A DNA stretch of 45,302 bases from Candidatus Hydrogenedentota bacterium (GCA_026415215.1 JAOAHN010000061.1:1-45302); one strand, 5' to 3'; positions 33,230 to 42,335 are shown, counted from the stretch's first letter. Numbers and translations are program-made. Notes: generated by a model from the sequence alone, not told the origin.

Positions 33230-34216
33230 CTATAGAGTGATTTCTCCTTTTTGAACGAGTGTACAGGCAGTATAATGATTAGGTAAAAGCTCTACTAAAC
33301 TGACAGCGCTGTTATTACATTCTTCCTTAGCGAATCTACACCTATCGTAGAAAGGACATCCTGGATAAAGTGTTTTCATATCTGGCGGAGAGCCAGGAAT
33401 TGTTTTTAGTATCTTCTTCTCTTCGAGATTGTGTCTTATGGAAATCAAAATCTTAGTGTAAGGATGGAGAGGTTCTCTATATAAGCACTCCACTGGGGCT
33501 GTTTCTAATATCTTCCCACCATACATAACCCATATATGTGAGGAAAAATTTGCAAGCAGGCTCAAGTCGTGGGTAATGAATATAACACTACTACCATATT
33601 CTCTACTAATTATATTAAGTAGATTCACTATCTGAACTTGTAGAGTGGCGTCAAGAGCAGTAGTAGGTTCATCCGCAATTATGAGAGTAGGGGTTAGCAT
33701 AAGAGCCATAGCAATGGCTATCCTTTGACGCATTCCTCCTGAAAGTTGATGGGGATACATTTTCATCCTTGAAATAGGATCGGATAATTGAAGTTTAGCC
33801 AAAATATCTACAGCACTTTTCTGAGCATCTTTTTTACTTACACCCCGATGTGCTACTAAATGCTCTGTTAATTGAGTCCCTACAGTTAAATGTGGATTCA
33901 ATGAGACGAGGGATTCTTGAAATACATACCCAATGTGCGTGCCTCTTATTTTCTGCCATGAGGACTCACTCAGGTTTAATAGATTGTAATCCAGAAATCT
34001 AAACTTCTCCGCCTTAACTGAAAATACACCTGGGGTCAAAAGGTTCCCAATTGACAAAGCGAATATGCTCTTTCCCGAACCAGATTCTCCAACAATTCCT
34101 ATCCTATCTCCTTTATAAACTCTACAAGAAATATCCTGAACTGGATAGACCTTTTCGCCCCCAGTATTTATAACTATGGAGAGGCGTTCAATTTCAAGAA
34201 TAGGTAAGCTTCCCAT
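33230..34216 (-). CDS. OppD/DppD-type peptide ABC transporter ATPase, orphan
   Basis: A 328-residue ATPase of the oligopeptide/dipeptide/nickel uptake family. Walker A is GESGSGKS, the signature is LSGGMRQR, Walker B is LIIADEP with TTALD, and the switch His is in ITHDLSLL. The C-terminal oligo_HPY domain has CPFYDRCRFAKEEC plus a later Cys (ACTLV), the cysteine pattern reported to hold a [4Fe-4S] cluster in some DppD proteins. It should power peptide uptake with permeases and OppF/DppF, but none are in the window. It ends a minus-strand operon 15 bp after the anchored 223-residue protein. Confidence 0.9.
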   Translation of the reverse strand: MGSLPILEIERLSIVINTGGEKVYPVQDISCRVYKGDRIGIVGESGSGKSIFALSIGNLLTPGVFSVKAEKFRFLDYNLLNLSESSWQKIRGTHIGYVFQESLVSLNPHLTVGTQLTEHLVAHRGVSKKDAQKSAVDILAKLQLSDPISRMKMYPHQLSGGMRQRIAIAMALMLTPTLIIADEPTTALDATLQVQIVNLLNIISREYGSSVIFITHDLSLLANFSSHIWVMYGGKILETAPVECLYREPLHPYTKILISIRHNLEEKKILKTIPGSPPDMKTLYPGCPFYDRCRFAKEECNNSAVSLVELLPNHYTACTLVQKGEITL

Positions 34217-34231
34217 AGAAAAACATATCTG

Positions 34232-34903
34232 CTAAAAATCATCTCGCAGAGATTTAGGTGGACCTAAAAGTTCCATCATTACAATTGCCCAGTGGAGTTG
34301 AGGAATGTCCCCCACTGCACCAGCAAGAATACCTCTCCTAATCGGGGCTGATTGCGCCGAGACAAAAGACTTCTTCTCCATTGGAGAGGTATATGTTATT
34401 TCTTTTTTATAAAGTGGTTTAACAAGAGAGGGATATCTTGCCGGCTCTCTCTTCTGTATCTTTTCGAGTTTCTCTTGGATTACTTTTACTGGAATCTTTT
34501 TTCTTTTATCAGGAGGAATTCCCTCCTCCACATTTTCCCCTTCAACAGGTTCAACCGACCAAGACGGAACCTTTGTTTTTTCCTCCCTCGCTTTCTCTAC
34601 CTCTGTTTCACTCTCTACATTTACTACAGAAGGAGATTCCCCTTCAATTTCATCTATTTTTTTCTCTTCCCACAGCAAGGTAGTAGGAAATTCTCCTTCT
34701 TCAGTTCTGATTATTATCTTGCGTCTCGGGACGGAAGGCTTCTTCCCCTTTTCATCTATATCTTGAGGTGCTGGGACGGGAAACTCCTTAGGAGACGATT
34801 TCTTCTCCTTGGATTCCTTGGATTCTTTTATGGCTCGGAATATAGACGAAACCGCGACTATCGCAATGAAAATCACTAACCCTAACAGGTCTTCAAAATT
34901 CAT
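34232..34903 (-). CDS. N-terminally anchored, charged low-complexity protein
   Basis: A 223-residue protein with one N-terminal hydrophobic segment (LLGLVIFIAIVAVSSIF), then about 160 residues rich in Lys, Glu, Pro and Ser, and a conserved-looking C-terminus (GILAGAVGDIPQLHWAIVMM then ELLGPPKSLR). From memory, similar ELLGPPK-x-LR tails end small membrane proteins in planctomycete-type genomes; this needs a search. The charged tail should be cytoplasmic. It lies 37 bp after floA and 15 bp before an OppD-type gene. A role in membrane-domain organisation is possible from context only. Confidence 0.7.
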   Translation of the reverse strand: MNFEDLLGLVIFIAIVAVSSIFRAIKESKESKEKKSSPKEFPVPAPQDIDEKGKKPSVPRRKIIIRTEEGEFPTTLLWEEKKIDEIEGESPSVVNVESETEVEKAREEKTKVPSWSVEPVEGENVEEGIPPDKRKKIPVKVIQEKLEKIQKREPARYPSLVKPLYKKEITYTSPMEKKSFVSAQSAPIRRGILAGAVGDIPQLHWAIVMMELLGPPKSLRDDF

Positions 34904-34940
34904 TAAAAAATCCCTTTGCCCAGTGCTTTCATAAAATACT

Positions 34941-35984
34941 TTACGGAGATGAAGAAGGTGTCGGTTTATCCGGCTCTTTCGACTTTGGCTGGATTGGAGG
35001 TGATAGTCTTGCTATAGCATCACGCATTTCCGTATCCGCCAGGATGTTTTTCATTCTATAATAATCCATCACGCCAATATTACCGTTTCTCAACGCTTCT
35101 GCTATTGCTTTGGGAATCTCCGCCTCTGCTTCTACCACCTTGGATTTCATTTCCACCACGAGAGCCTGCATCTCAGCTTCTCTCGCCAACGCCATTGCTC
35201 TCCGCTCTTCAGCACGAGCCTGGGCTATTTGCTTATCCGCTTCCGCCTGAGCTATCTGGAGCTGGGCACCTATATTCTCACCAACATCTACATCTGCAAT
35301 ATCTATTGAAAGTATCTCAAAGGCAGTACCTGCATCCAATCCGCGAGCCAGCACTGTCTTCGATATAGAGTCAGGATTCTCAAGAACTTTCTTATGCGTG
35401 GGAGCGGATCCTATAGTAGTCACTATGCCTTCGCCTACCCTTGCGATAATAGTCTCTTCAGTAGCACCACCTACTAATCTCTCAATATTCGTTCTAACAG
35501 TTACTCTCGCTTTAGCTTTCAGCTGGATACCATCCATTGCCACTGCAGATACTGTAGAAGGACCTTTAGAGGGATCAGGGCAATCTATCACTTTAGGTCT
35601 GACCGATGTTCTGACTGCATCCAATACATCCCTCCCCGCAAGATCAATAGCAGTAGCCCTTTGGAAAGTAAGCGGAATATTAGCTTTATTCGCAGCTATA
35701 AGTGCCTGAACTACTCGAAGAACATTTCCTCCTGCGAGGTAATGTGTTTCTAACTCATCAGTGGTTATATTCAAACCTGCTTTTACTGCCATAATCCTAC
35801 TATCCACTATGACCTGAGGATTAACCTTTCTCAACTTCATCCCGATTAAATTCCACATCGAAACATGAGCGTTAGATAATGCGGCACGAATCCATAGCCT
35901 AAAGAAAGAGACTATCACTGCAAGGAATATCAACCCTATTACTAACAAAATGATCAACAAAACCGCTATTACAGGACCTAACAT
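34941..35984 (-). CDS. floA: Flotillin-like protein FloA
   Basis: A 347-residue FloA (YqfA) scaffold of functional membrane microdomains. Residues 3-30 form the hydrophobic N-terminal hairpin. The SPFH-like domain follows ([24 protein letters not shown], about 46-69, quoted as a region; [20 protein letters not shown]). Then come [20 protein letters not shown], a helical Ala/Glu region ([20 protein letters not shown]), and a Pro-rich tail. Length and motifs are standard for the family. GGGAGAG precedes the ATG. It lies 80 bp after a short NfeD gene, and bacterial floA genes are commonly linked to nfeD. It should oligomerise at the inner membrane with NfeD. Confidence 0.95.
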   Translation of the reverse strand: MLGPVIAVLLIILLVIGLIFLAVIVSFFRLWIRAALSNAHVSMWNLIGMKLRKVNPQVIVDSRIMAVKAGLNITTDELETHYLAGGNVLRVVQALIAANKANIPLTFQRATAIDLAGRDVLDAVRTSVRPKVIDCPDPSKGPSTVSAVAMDGIQLKAKARVTVRTNIERLVGGATEETIIARVGEGIVTTIGSAPTHKKVLENPDSISKTVLARGLDAGTAFEILSIDIADVDVGENIGAQLQIAQAEADKQIAQARAEERRAMALAREAEMQALVVEMKSKVVEAEAEIPKAIAEALRNGNIGVMDYYRMKNILADTEMRDAIARLSPPIQPKSKEPDKPTPSSSP

Positions 35985-36064
35985 AACTCTCTCCCTTTCA
36001 AATTTGACAGTTTATTTATCTGGAAATACATTATATCCAAAAATGACTCTCATAAATAAATTAT

Positions 36065-36556
36065 TTACTGCTTATTTTCTGATTCTATCAATTCCTCTAC
36101 TAATATACTCGGTCCACTAATCTCAACGACTTTAACTAAACTACCAACTTCTACAAACTTTCCAGATGATACCGCATCTATTCTTTTACCATCTAACTCG
36201 ATTATACCTGCAGGACGAAGTGGTGCTATTACTTTCCCTACCTTTCCGAGCAAGGATGGATCATGTTTTACACTCACATATCCTTTTTCTACAGCTTGAG
36301 TCTCTTCAACTACAAGTTTCTTAGTAGCGTTAACACGAGTCAATAGATAGAACCCACCTGCTATCGTAGCAATAACTCCGAAAAGTTCTACTAAAAAAAT
36401 CCATATAAAATAGTCCGGATAATAAGTCCACCCTATAACACAACTTAAAACTACCATAATAAGACCTACAGAACCGCATATACCTCCAGGGAGCAAAAAC
36501 TCCGCTAATATTAGAATTACACCTCCTATGAAGAGCAGTATTACCCACCAAATCAT
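36065..36556 (-). CDS. Short NfeD-type membrane protein
   Basis: A 163-residue NfeD lacking the ClpP-like protease domain. Three to four hydrophobic segments come first (WVILLFIGGVILILAEFLLPG; IGWTYYPDYFIWIFLVELFG), followed by a C-terminal OB-fold (GKVGKVIAPLRPAGIIELDGKRIDAVSSG, about residues 106-134, then GSLVKVVEISG). The signature G-x-V-x-P-x-L-R-P-x-G-x-I/A belongs to the NfeD C-terminal family. It likely partners FloA, encoded next. Its ATG overlaps the stop of the 102-residue gene in an ATGA tetranucleotide, indicating coupled translation. Confidence 0.92.
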   Translation of the reverse strand: MIWWVILLFIGGVILILAEFLLPGGICGSVGLIMVVLSCVIGWTYYPDYFIWIFLVELFGVIATIAGGFYLLTRVNATKKLVVEETQAVEKGYVSVKHDPSLLGKVGKVIAPLRPAGIIELDGKRIDAVSSGKFVEVGSLVKVVEISGPSILVEELIESENKQ

Positions 36557-36861
36557 TTTTTATCCTCCGTAGACACCATCTCAAGGAGAGTTATTAGTTG
36601 TGAAGTCTCTACTCTTATGCTCAAAAGAACTTTGCTCTTATCACTCGGATCTTTCGGGTCAGATTCCTGAAGTGGCTCAAAAGTTCTTATTACTGATGTT
36701 ATCCCTGACTGAGAAAGAATTCTCTGTCCTTCCTCTAACAATTTATTATACCTTTTTAAGAAGGGCACACATGTATAGTAACCTGAGCCCTGAGAAGACA
36801 CTATCTCCATATCTTTCAATAATTGCTTTAACATCTGAACAATGATTTTAATCTCATTCAT
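36553..36861 (-). CDS. Small protein of unknown function within nfeD-floA operon
   Basis: A 102-residue soluble protein I do not recognise. Helices dominate the first half (IKIIVQMLKQLLKDMEIV, FLKRYNKLLEEGQRIL), and a short beta segment ends it (KVLLSIRVETSQLITLLEMV). No membrane segment or metal motif is visible. It overlaps nfeD by 8 nt upstream and the short NfeD gene by 4 nt downstream, so all three are translationally linked. That position argues strongly that it is a real gene and may act with the NfeD proteins. ATG 36861 is the natural start. Confidence 0.72.
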   Translation of the reverse strand: MNEIKIIVQMLKQLLKDMEIVSSQGSGYYTCVPFLKRYNKLLEEGQRILSQSGITSVIRTFEPLQESDPKDPSDKSKVLLSIRVETSQLITLLEMVSTEDKK

Positions 36862-38512
36862 TACTTTTCTCCTGATTTTCAGCTATAGGCACCACTACAT
36901 ATCGGTTTCCCTGGACCTCAACAATTTTAATCTTAGTACCTGCTTCTAAATATTCTCCCTGGGAGACTACATCGAGTAATATTCCACTGAATCTTCCTTT
37001 TCCCGCAGGTCTGAGCACAGTTTCAGTTACACCAACTGCCCCTATCCAAGTAGTCTCATCTTTACTACTCTGCACTGTATAACCTGCTTCGGGTATTTGA
37101 GAATGAGATAAAGATATTCTCTGAAACAAGAGACTCTTGGGCAAGTATTTCCAAGTAACAGCCACTATTACCGCAAAAGAAAATGCCCCTATTAGAACAG
37201 TCTTTCCTGCATTTTGCAGTCTTTCAAAATCCCACGGATAAACAGGAAATACCACTCTTGTTAGTGCTAAGTATATACCCAAAACAATACAACCTAACCC
37301 TGCAAATCCTGTGATACCAAAACCGGGAAGCACGAATATCTCTATCCCAAGTAGTGTTATCCCTATTAATATCAATATTAAATCTGCCCAATTTGCCAGA
37401 CCTATCACATATTGGGCACCGAAAAATAACGCCAAAGAAATTAGACCTACAGTTCCAGGTATACCAAAGCCTGGGGTTTGAAGTTCAAAATAGAGCCCTG
37501 CAAGACCTATTAATAATAACAATCCAGCCACTAATGGATTAGAAAGAAATCTAAATATTTTCTCTCCCCAAGTCGGCTCAAGGCGCATGACTCTGGCAGT
37601 TTCCCAGCCATAGTGTTTCAAAATTTCTTCAATAGAGTTAGCCACAAGTGAAGCAATCCCAAATTCATAGGCTTCTTTAGATGTGAGGGTTAATAGTTCA
37701 CCTTTTTTACATATCTGCTTTACAACTATTCCCCCAGCGAAAGATATAGGTTCCGATAAATCCTCTTCCTTATCCTCAGATTCTTCCCCTGAATCCTTTC
37801 TATTGGTTGCAAATAATACAGATGATAAATCGTACTCGTATAAACTCTTAACTATATCTTTTTTTCCCTCACCCTCAAAGGACGAGTCTTTCTCCTTCAA
37901 TTTCTCTTCTACAAACTTTATTGCCTCTCCCTTACTTGGGAAAAAATCGTATTTACCATTTGGCATCTTCACACCCCAAACTTCCACATTTGTATCTACC
38001 ATCGCCTCTGCCAAAAGAGAATTGTGTCCATTTACCTCTGCTAAACTTCTATATCTGGAACGAAGGAAAGATTTAGTTTTCTCGTTGAACTCCTCACTCG
38101 GTTGTGCTTCACCTAATACTATAGGGGCAGATGCACCTATGTTTGAACCTGGAGCAATAACTATGTGTTTACATGCGTAAGCCACCAATGCCCCAGCAGA
38201 TATCGCACCCATTCCCCTAATATATGCAACTGTAGGACATTTAGCATTAAGTAGGTCGTTAGTAATATCTATAGCGGAGTCTACTAACCCCCCCGGAGTA
38301 TCTATTTCAAGGATAAGTGCAGTTGCGCCCTTATTCGCCTCATCTACTGCCCTCTTAATAACTACCCGCATTCCATCGTCTACCATTTCCTCAGCGGAAA
38401 CCACTATTACAAAGGCTTCCTCGGAGGAAAGAGATTGAGCGTGGATTTGGCAAACAATCTCTACCAAAGATATTAATATCATCAACCTCAAAATATATTT
38501 AGTACTTCCCAT
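36854..38512 (-). CDS. nfeD: NfeD-family ClpP-class membrane serine protease (long form)
   Basis: A 552-residue protein with a signal peptide (YILRLMILISLVEIVCQIHA). A ClpP-like protease domain (about 33-215) has Ser105 in GAISAGALVAY and a Lys143/Lys145 candidate base in NEKTKS, matching the Ser-Lys dyad known for Pyrococcus STOPP. The NGHN-x-x-LAEAMVD segment follows. A long acidic insert (about 190-265) rich in Lys, Glu, Asp and Ser separates protease parts. Four to five transmembrane segments (about 325-450) and a C-terminal OB-fold (GRFSGILLDVVSQGEYLEAG) complete it. ATG 38512 is preferred over GTG 38518 because GAG lies 7 nt upstream. It likely starts the operon; two TATAAT-like boxes lie upstream. 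Confidence 0.93.
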   Translation of the reverse strand: MGSTKYILRLMILISLVEIVCQIHAQSLSSEEAFVIVVSAEEMVDDGMRVVIKRAVDEANKGATALILEIDTPGGLVDSAIDITNDLLNAKCPTVAYIRGMGAISAGALVAYACKHIVIAPGSNIGASAPIVLGEAQPSEEFNEKTKSFLRSRYRSLAEVNGHNSLLAEAMVDTNVEVWGVKMPNGKYDFFPSKGEAIKFVEEKLKEKDSSFEGEGKKDIVKSLYEYDLSSVLFATNRKDSGEESEDKEEDLSEPISFAGGIVVKQICKKGELLTLTSKEAYEFGIASLVANSIEEILKHYGWETARVMRLEPTWGEKIFRFLSNPLVAGLLLLIGLAGLYFELQTPGFGIPGTVGLISLALFFGAQYVIGLANWADLILILIGITLLGIEIFVLPGFGITGFAGLGCIVLGIYLALTRVVFPVYPWDFERLQNAGKTVLIGAFSFAVIVAVTWKYLPKSLLFQRISLSHSQIPEAGYTVQSSKDETTWIGAVGVTETVLRPAGKGRFSGILLDVVSQGEYLEAGTKIKIVEVQGNRYVVVPIAENQEKSNE

Positions 38513-38611
38513 ATTCACACTCTATTAAATGATTGTAATTATACACTCTTATTTTTTTATATTATAACCGTTTTCACTAACCAAAACTTATTGAAGATAC
38601 TAATTCTCACT

Positions 38612-39118
38612 ATGGAGATAATATTTAGATTACTTAACATAGTAGCATGGCTCGTATTCTTTGCTCTCGGAGCCTCACCGGAAGACACATTCAATTTTCT
38701 AAGAATCGTGAGTGGAGTCACTGTTTGGGAAGCACTAATAAACTCACCTTGGGCAATAACGGTTGCTCTTACCCTCTATTATTCACACTTTATCTACCAT
38801 AGATGTGTGGAATCACAACTCCCAAAGTTTGAAAGTTTGATGAAATCTATACAAACTGGACTAATGGCTTTTTTAGCCTTCCTTCCTTTAAGGCCTGACT
38901 TTGACCTCTACAAAAACATGGTTCACCAAGAACACATAAAGGTTATATACCTAATTTTAACACTAAAAGTTTTCTTTTGGATATTCTTACTTACAATAGT
39001 AGTCTTTTATTATCTGAATGGGAACAAAGTGTTTAAGAAACTTCCAGACTTGTTTCTGGATTTATACCCCGTACTGAATAAAAAAGATAAAAAGAATATC
39101 TCTAATCATATACCTTAA
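38612..39118 (+). CDS. Hypothetical multi-pass membrane protein
   Basis: A 168-residue protein with about four hydrophobic segments (IIFRLLNIVAWLVFFALGA; SPWAITVALTLYYSHFIY; SIQTGLMAFLAFLPL; VFFWIFLLTIVVFYYL) and a charged C-terminus with clustered lysines. No motif is recognised. A TTG at 38591 would add seven residues; neither start has a Shine-Dalgarno. It is divergent from nfeD and convergent with the ferredoxin gene (17-bp gap). It stands alone, and the context gives no functional hint. Confidence 0.6.
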   Translation: MEIIFRLLNIVAWLVFFALGASPEDTFNFLRIVSGVTVWEALINSPWAITVALTLYYSHFIYHRCVESQLPKFESLMKSIQTGLMAFLAFLPLRPDFDLYKNMVHQEHIKVIYLILTLKVFFWIFLLTIVVFYYLNGNKVFKKLPDLFLDLYPVLNKKDKKNISNHIP

Positions 39119-39135
39119 CTTTAACATCTCACTTT

Positions 39136-39390
39136 TCACCACCTAATCTTTACTTTTCCAGTTCTAATCCTTGCCTGACACGCTAACCTTTGATTTTCTC
39201 CCAGTCCCATATCCTCTTCAAGGTTATTCTTAGGTTCCAAATTAGAATACCCATCTTCGACTGTTATAATACAAGTTCCACATTGTCCTGCTCGACACCC
39301 AAAAGGCACTCCCAATTGCTCACAAGCATGGATTATAGGGGAACCGTCGGGCAGTTCCACTTCACCGCTTTCAGCTATAACTTTTGCCAT
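39136..39390 (-). CDS. 2Fe-2S ferredoxin (plant/vertebrate-type fold)
   Basis: An 84-residue ferredoxin. The cluster ligands are Cys32, Cys37 and Cys40 (GCRAGQCGTC, the CX4CX2C pattern) and Cys71 (RLACQ). The length is minimal for the beta-grasp 2Fe-2S family. It carries electrons to an unknown partner. The frame extends to 39465, but AGGGGAG lies 8 nt before ATG 39390, and MAKVIAESGEVELPDG is a normal start. It is divergent (92 bp) from a radical SAM gene, which would need a one-electron donor, so a link is possible but unproven; low-potential 4Fe-4S carriers are more usual for that. Confidence 0.92.
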   Translation of the reverse strand: MAKVIAESGEVELPDGSPIIHACEQLGVPFGCRAGQCGTCIITVEDGYSNLEPKNNLEEDMGLGENQRLACQARIRTGKVKIRW

Positions 39391-39482
39391 ATTTCTTACT
39401 CCCCTCGCTTTTAAATAAAGCAAAATTTGCGTTAAATTATATAGAATCCCAATATTAATTATCATAACTTATATTAATCAGA

Positions 39483-40637
39483 ATGGACGAGTGCAAAGAA
39501 TATAAAGGATTTGAACAAGGACCTATAAGACCCCCGAGTGAAGCGTATAGCCTTTTAATCAGAGTCACAAGAAATTGCCCATGGAACAAGTGTTTATTCT
39601 GCCCAGTGTATAAAGAAGAAAGATTTTCTCCAAGACCAATAGAAGATATCCTTAGAGATATAGACCAAATAGCGAAGAGTATATCAATTATAAACTTGAG
39701 ATATGGAGGAGATACCTCCGCAATACACCAATGGGAAATAGAATACCTTTTAAAGAAATTTGAAATAGATTGGAACGCTTTTATTTCAGCTTACTATTGG
39801 CATGCATCGGGAATGCAATCAGTATTCTTACAAGACGCAAACTCTCTTGTGTTGCCCACAGAAAAATTATTAGTAATTTTGAGGAAAATCAAGGAAGAAT
39901 TCCCCACAGTCAAAAGAATCACAAGCTACGCACGATCTCAAACTATATATAAAAAGAGTCTGAGTGAACTGATGAGTCTACGAGAAGCCGGGCTTAATCG
40001 GCTCCACATAGGACTCGAAAGCGGTTCAGACAATGTTCTTAAGTTCATGTGCAAAGGTGTAACGAAGCAACAACATATCGAAGCGGGAAATAAGGTAATG
40101 GAAGCAGGTATAGAATTATCCGAATACTATATGCCTGGTCTCGGTGGTAAAAACTTAAGAGAAGAACACGCCTTAGAATCCGCAGACGCAATAAATAAGA
40201 TAAACCCTACTTTCATAAGACTTAGAACACTTGCGATACCTCAGAATACTCCCCTTTATGAGGAATGGAAAAAAGGAAATTTCGAAAAATGCTCTGAAGA
40301 CGAGGTAGTAGAAGAAATACTTATGTTTATAGAAAATCTTGACGGTATTTATTCTATTCTCAAAAGTGACCACATCTTAAATTTACTCCCCGAGGTGGAA
40401 GGAAAACTCCCAGAAGACAAACAAAAAATGATAAAGGTTCTGGAAACATATCTGTCTCTCCCCGAAGAAGAAAAACTATTATTCAAAGTTGGAAGAAGGG
40501 CAGGGATATTTAGTGCACTCGGCGAATTATTAGACCTACAAAAGAGACAATCAGTACGCATTATAATTGAAAAGTTTGGAATCACACCTGAGAACTTAGA
40601 GAAAATTATTAACGAGTTAATGAGTAAAATGTTATAG
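39483..40637 (+). CDS. Radical SAM protein
   Basis: A 384-residue radical SAM enzyme. The cluster motif is Cys32, Cys37 and Cys40 (NCPWNKCLFC), a CX4CX2C spacing found in a subgroup of uncharacterised radical SAM proteins instead of CX3CX2C. Downstream are GGDTSAIH, a LxxLREAGLNRLHIGLESGSD segment (about 160-180, quoted as a region) and IELSEYYMPGLGG, matching the Elp3/MiaB-like barrel. The C-terminal 110 residues are helical. It binds SAM and a 4Fe-4S cluster; the substrate is unknown. No clear Shine-Dalgarno precedes the ATG. Neighbours are a divergent ferredoxin and, 90 bp downstream, the GH28-like gene. Confidence 0.9.
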   Translation: MDECKEYKGFEQGPIRPPSEAYSLLIRVTRNCPWNKCLFCPVYKEERFSPRPIEDILRDIDQIAKSISIINLRYGGDTSAIHQWEIEYLLKKFEIDWNAFISAYYWHASGMQSVFLQDANSLVLPTEKLLVILRKIKEEFPTVKRITSYARSQTIYKKSLSELMSLREAGLNRLHIGLESGSDNVLKFMCKGVTKQQHIEAGNKVMEAGIELSEYYMPGLGGKNLREEHALESADAINKINPTFIRLRTLAIPQNTPLYEEWKKGNFEKCSEDEVVEEILMFIENLDGIYSILKSDHILNLLPEVEGKLPEDKQKMIKVLETYLSLPEEEKLLFKVGRRAGIFSALGELLDLQKRQSVRIIIEKFGITPENLEKIINELMSKML

Positions 40638-40727
40638 ATAGACATTGTTTGTAACCCTTAATTAACAATATATAACTTACAAAAATAAGTAATGATGTTA
40701 AGATCTCATTCTTTTGGAGGAAAATAG

Positions 40728-42335
40728 ATGAAACTATTCCTAACTATATTTGTAACTACCTGTATTTTTCTTTTATTGCCCAAAACATCACTTTCGCAAC
40801 ACGAGATTTGGTTAAATGTCAAAGACTTTGGAGCCATAGCGGATGGCTCAACTCTAAATACAGTTAATTTACAAAAGGCTATTGACAAAGCGAGCAAAGA
40901 AGGTAGAACTCTCCTAATACCTTCTGGAGTTTATCTAACTGGGAGTTTACACTTGAGGAGCAATTTAAGCATTCATCTTGAACCCAATGCGATTATTCTC
41001 GGTAGTCAAAAAGTTGAAAACTATGATCCCTACGAGGAATTGGGCTTTCCCAATGATGCGGATAAGGAAACCTCTTTTTTTCATCATTCATTAATGTGGG
41101 GTGAAGATGTAGAAAATATTGTTATAACTGGTTACGGAGTTATTGACTCAAACTTTACTCAAAGGGGAGGTCCGAAAACACTTGCCTTTAAAAGATGTAA
41201 AAACATAAAAATAGAAGGAATTACTATAAGAAATTCCCCTAATTACGCCATAAGTCTCCTCGGATGCTCTCAAGTAATTATAGATAAGGTGCAAATTCTT
41301 AATGCCCATGCAGACGGTATTGACCCAGATTGCTGTCAGTTTGTTTTTATCTCAAATTGTAGAATAGAAAGCTTTGACGACGCTATAGTACCTAAGTCGA
41401 GTTTTTCTCTCGGTTACAGACTCCCCTGCACAGATATAGTAGTTACTAACTGCTACTTATCAACTAAATGTAATGGATTCAAATTAGGAACAGAATCAGG
41501 TTCAGACTTCAAAAGAATAACAGTTAGTAATTGTGTGATAAAAGGTTTTGGAGATGGACACCGCCCTGTTATCTCAGGCGTTGCTTTGGAATCTGTTGAT
41601 GGTGGCAACATAGAAGGCGTAACTATATCAAATATTACAATGGAAAAAGTAAGGACTCCCCTTTTCATAAGATTAGGGAATAGAGGAAGGGACAACGCCC
41701 CGGGTCCGGGAAGTATAAAAGGAATCACAATCTCCAATATAATCGCCACAAAGGCGTGTAACCCGAATATCATTGCAGGAATCCCCGGACACTATGTTGA
41801 AGATGTGCTAATAGAAAATATCCACTGCTCATTTATCGGAGCCCCACCTCTGCGTTCAGTCACTGAACCTGTTCCAGAGGAAGAATCAAGATACCCCGAA
41901 GCTCTCATGTTCGGAGCGTTGCCATCTTATGCTTTCTTTATCCGCCACGCAAAGAACATAATGCTAAACAATATCTCATTTTCCGGAGAGGAGAACTTTT
42001 GGAGGATTAAAAATCTAAAGTTCAGAGAAACCTGGTGGAATGAGGACGGAATCCCAATTAATAATTCAGAGCCATCTACACCTGGTTTAGCGTTCTATTT
42101 AGAAGATGTTGATGGTTTTAAAATCTCACAGTGGCGAGAAAAAGCTAACACAACCGAATCCCCCCTCATATATCTGAAGTGTGTAAAAAATGCTCGGATT
42201 GATACCCCACTGCATACCCGAGAGACTGTGCACTGGTGCACTATAGCTGGTAAAGATAATACTAATATCGAATTCACAGGAAACATACTTACAAAGGTTG
42301 GAAAGCACATAAAAATCTGTGATGAAAAATTTTAG
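40728..42335 (+). CDS. Secreted right-handed beta-helix protein, GH28-like, with altered active site
   Basis: A 535-residue exported protein. A signal peptide (LTIFVTTCIFLLLPKTSLS) precedes a pectate_lyase_3-type N-terminus (VKDFGAIADGSTLNTVNLQKAI) and a parallel beta-helix. GH28 landmarks are visible but altered: DGIDPDCCQ corresponds to the first catalytic Asp region, SFDDAIVPKS to the DD motif, CNGFKLGTES to the normal GHG loop (His missing), and RTPLFIRLG to the RIK loop. It may therefore be a divergent polygalacturonase/rhamnogalacturonase, another activity, or a binding protein. GGAGG lies 7 nt before the ATG. The downstream gene is a Tat-exported ceramidase-family protein after a 426-bp gap. 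Confidence 0.85.
   Translation: MKLFLTIFVTTCIFLLLPKTSLSQHEIWLNVKDFGAIADGSTLNTVNLQKAIDKASKEGRTLLIPSGVYLTGSLHLRSNLSIHLEPNAIILGSQKVENYDPYEELGFPNDADKETSFFHHSLMWGEDVENIVITGYGVIDSNFTQRGGPKTLAFKRCKNIKIEGITIRNSPNYAISLLGCSQVIIDKVQILNAHADGIDPDCCQFVFISNCRIESFDDAIVPKSSFSLGYRLPCTDIVVTNCYLSTKCNGFKLGTESGSDFKRITVSNCVIKGFGDGHRPVISGVALESVDGGNIEGVTISNITMEKVRTPLFIRLGNRGRDNAPGPGSIKGITISNIIATKACNPNIIAGIPGHYVEDVLIENIHCSFIGAPPLRSVTEPVPEEESRYPEALMFGALPSYAFFIRHAKNIMLNNISFSGEENFWRIKNLKFRETWWNEDGIPINNSEPSTPGLAFYLEDVDGFKISQWREKANTTESPLIYLKCVKNARIDTPLHTRETVHWCTIAGKDNTNIEFTGNILTKVGKHIKICDEKF

Noticed and set aside
34352-34879. 175-residue plus-strand open frame
   Set aside because: It is the antisense shadow of the Lys/Glu-rich anchored protein; Phe/Arg/Leu richness reflects complementing GAA/AAA codons.
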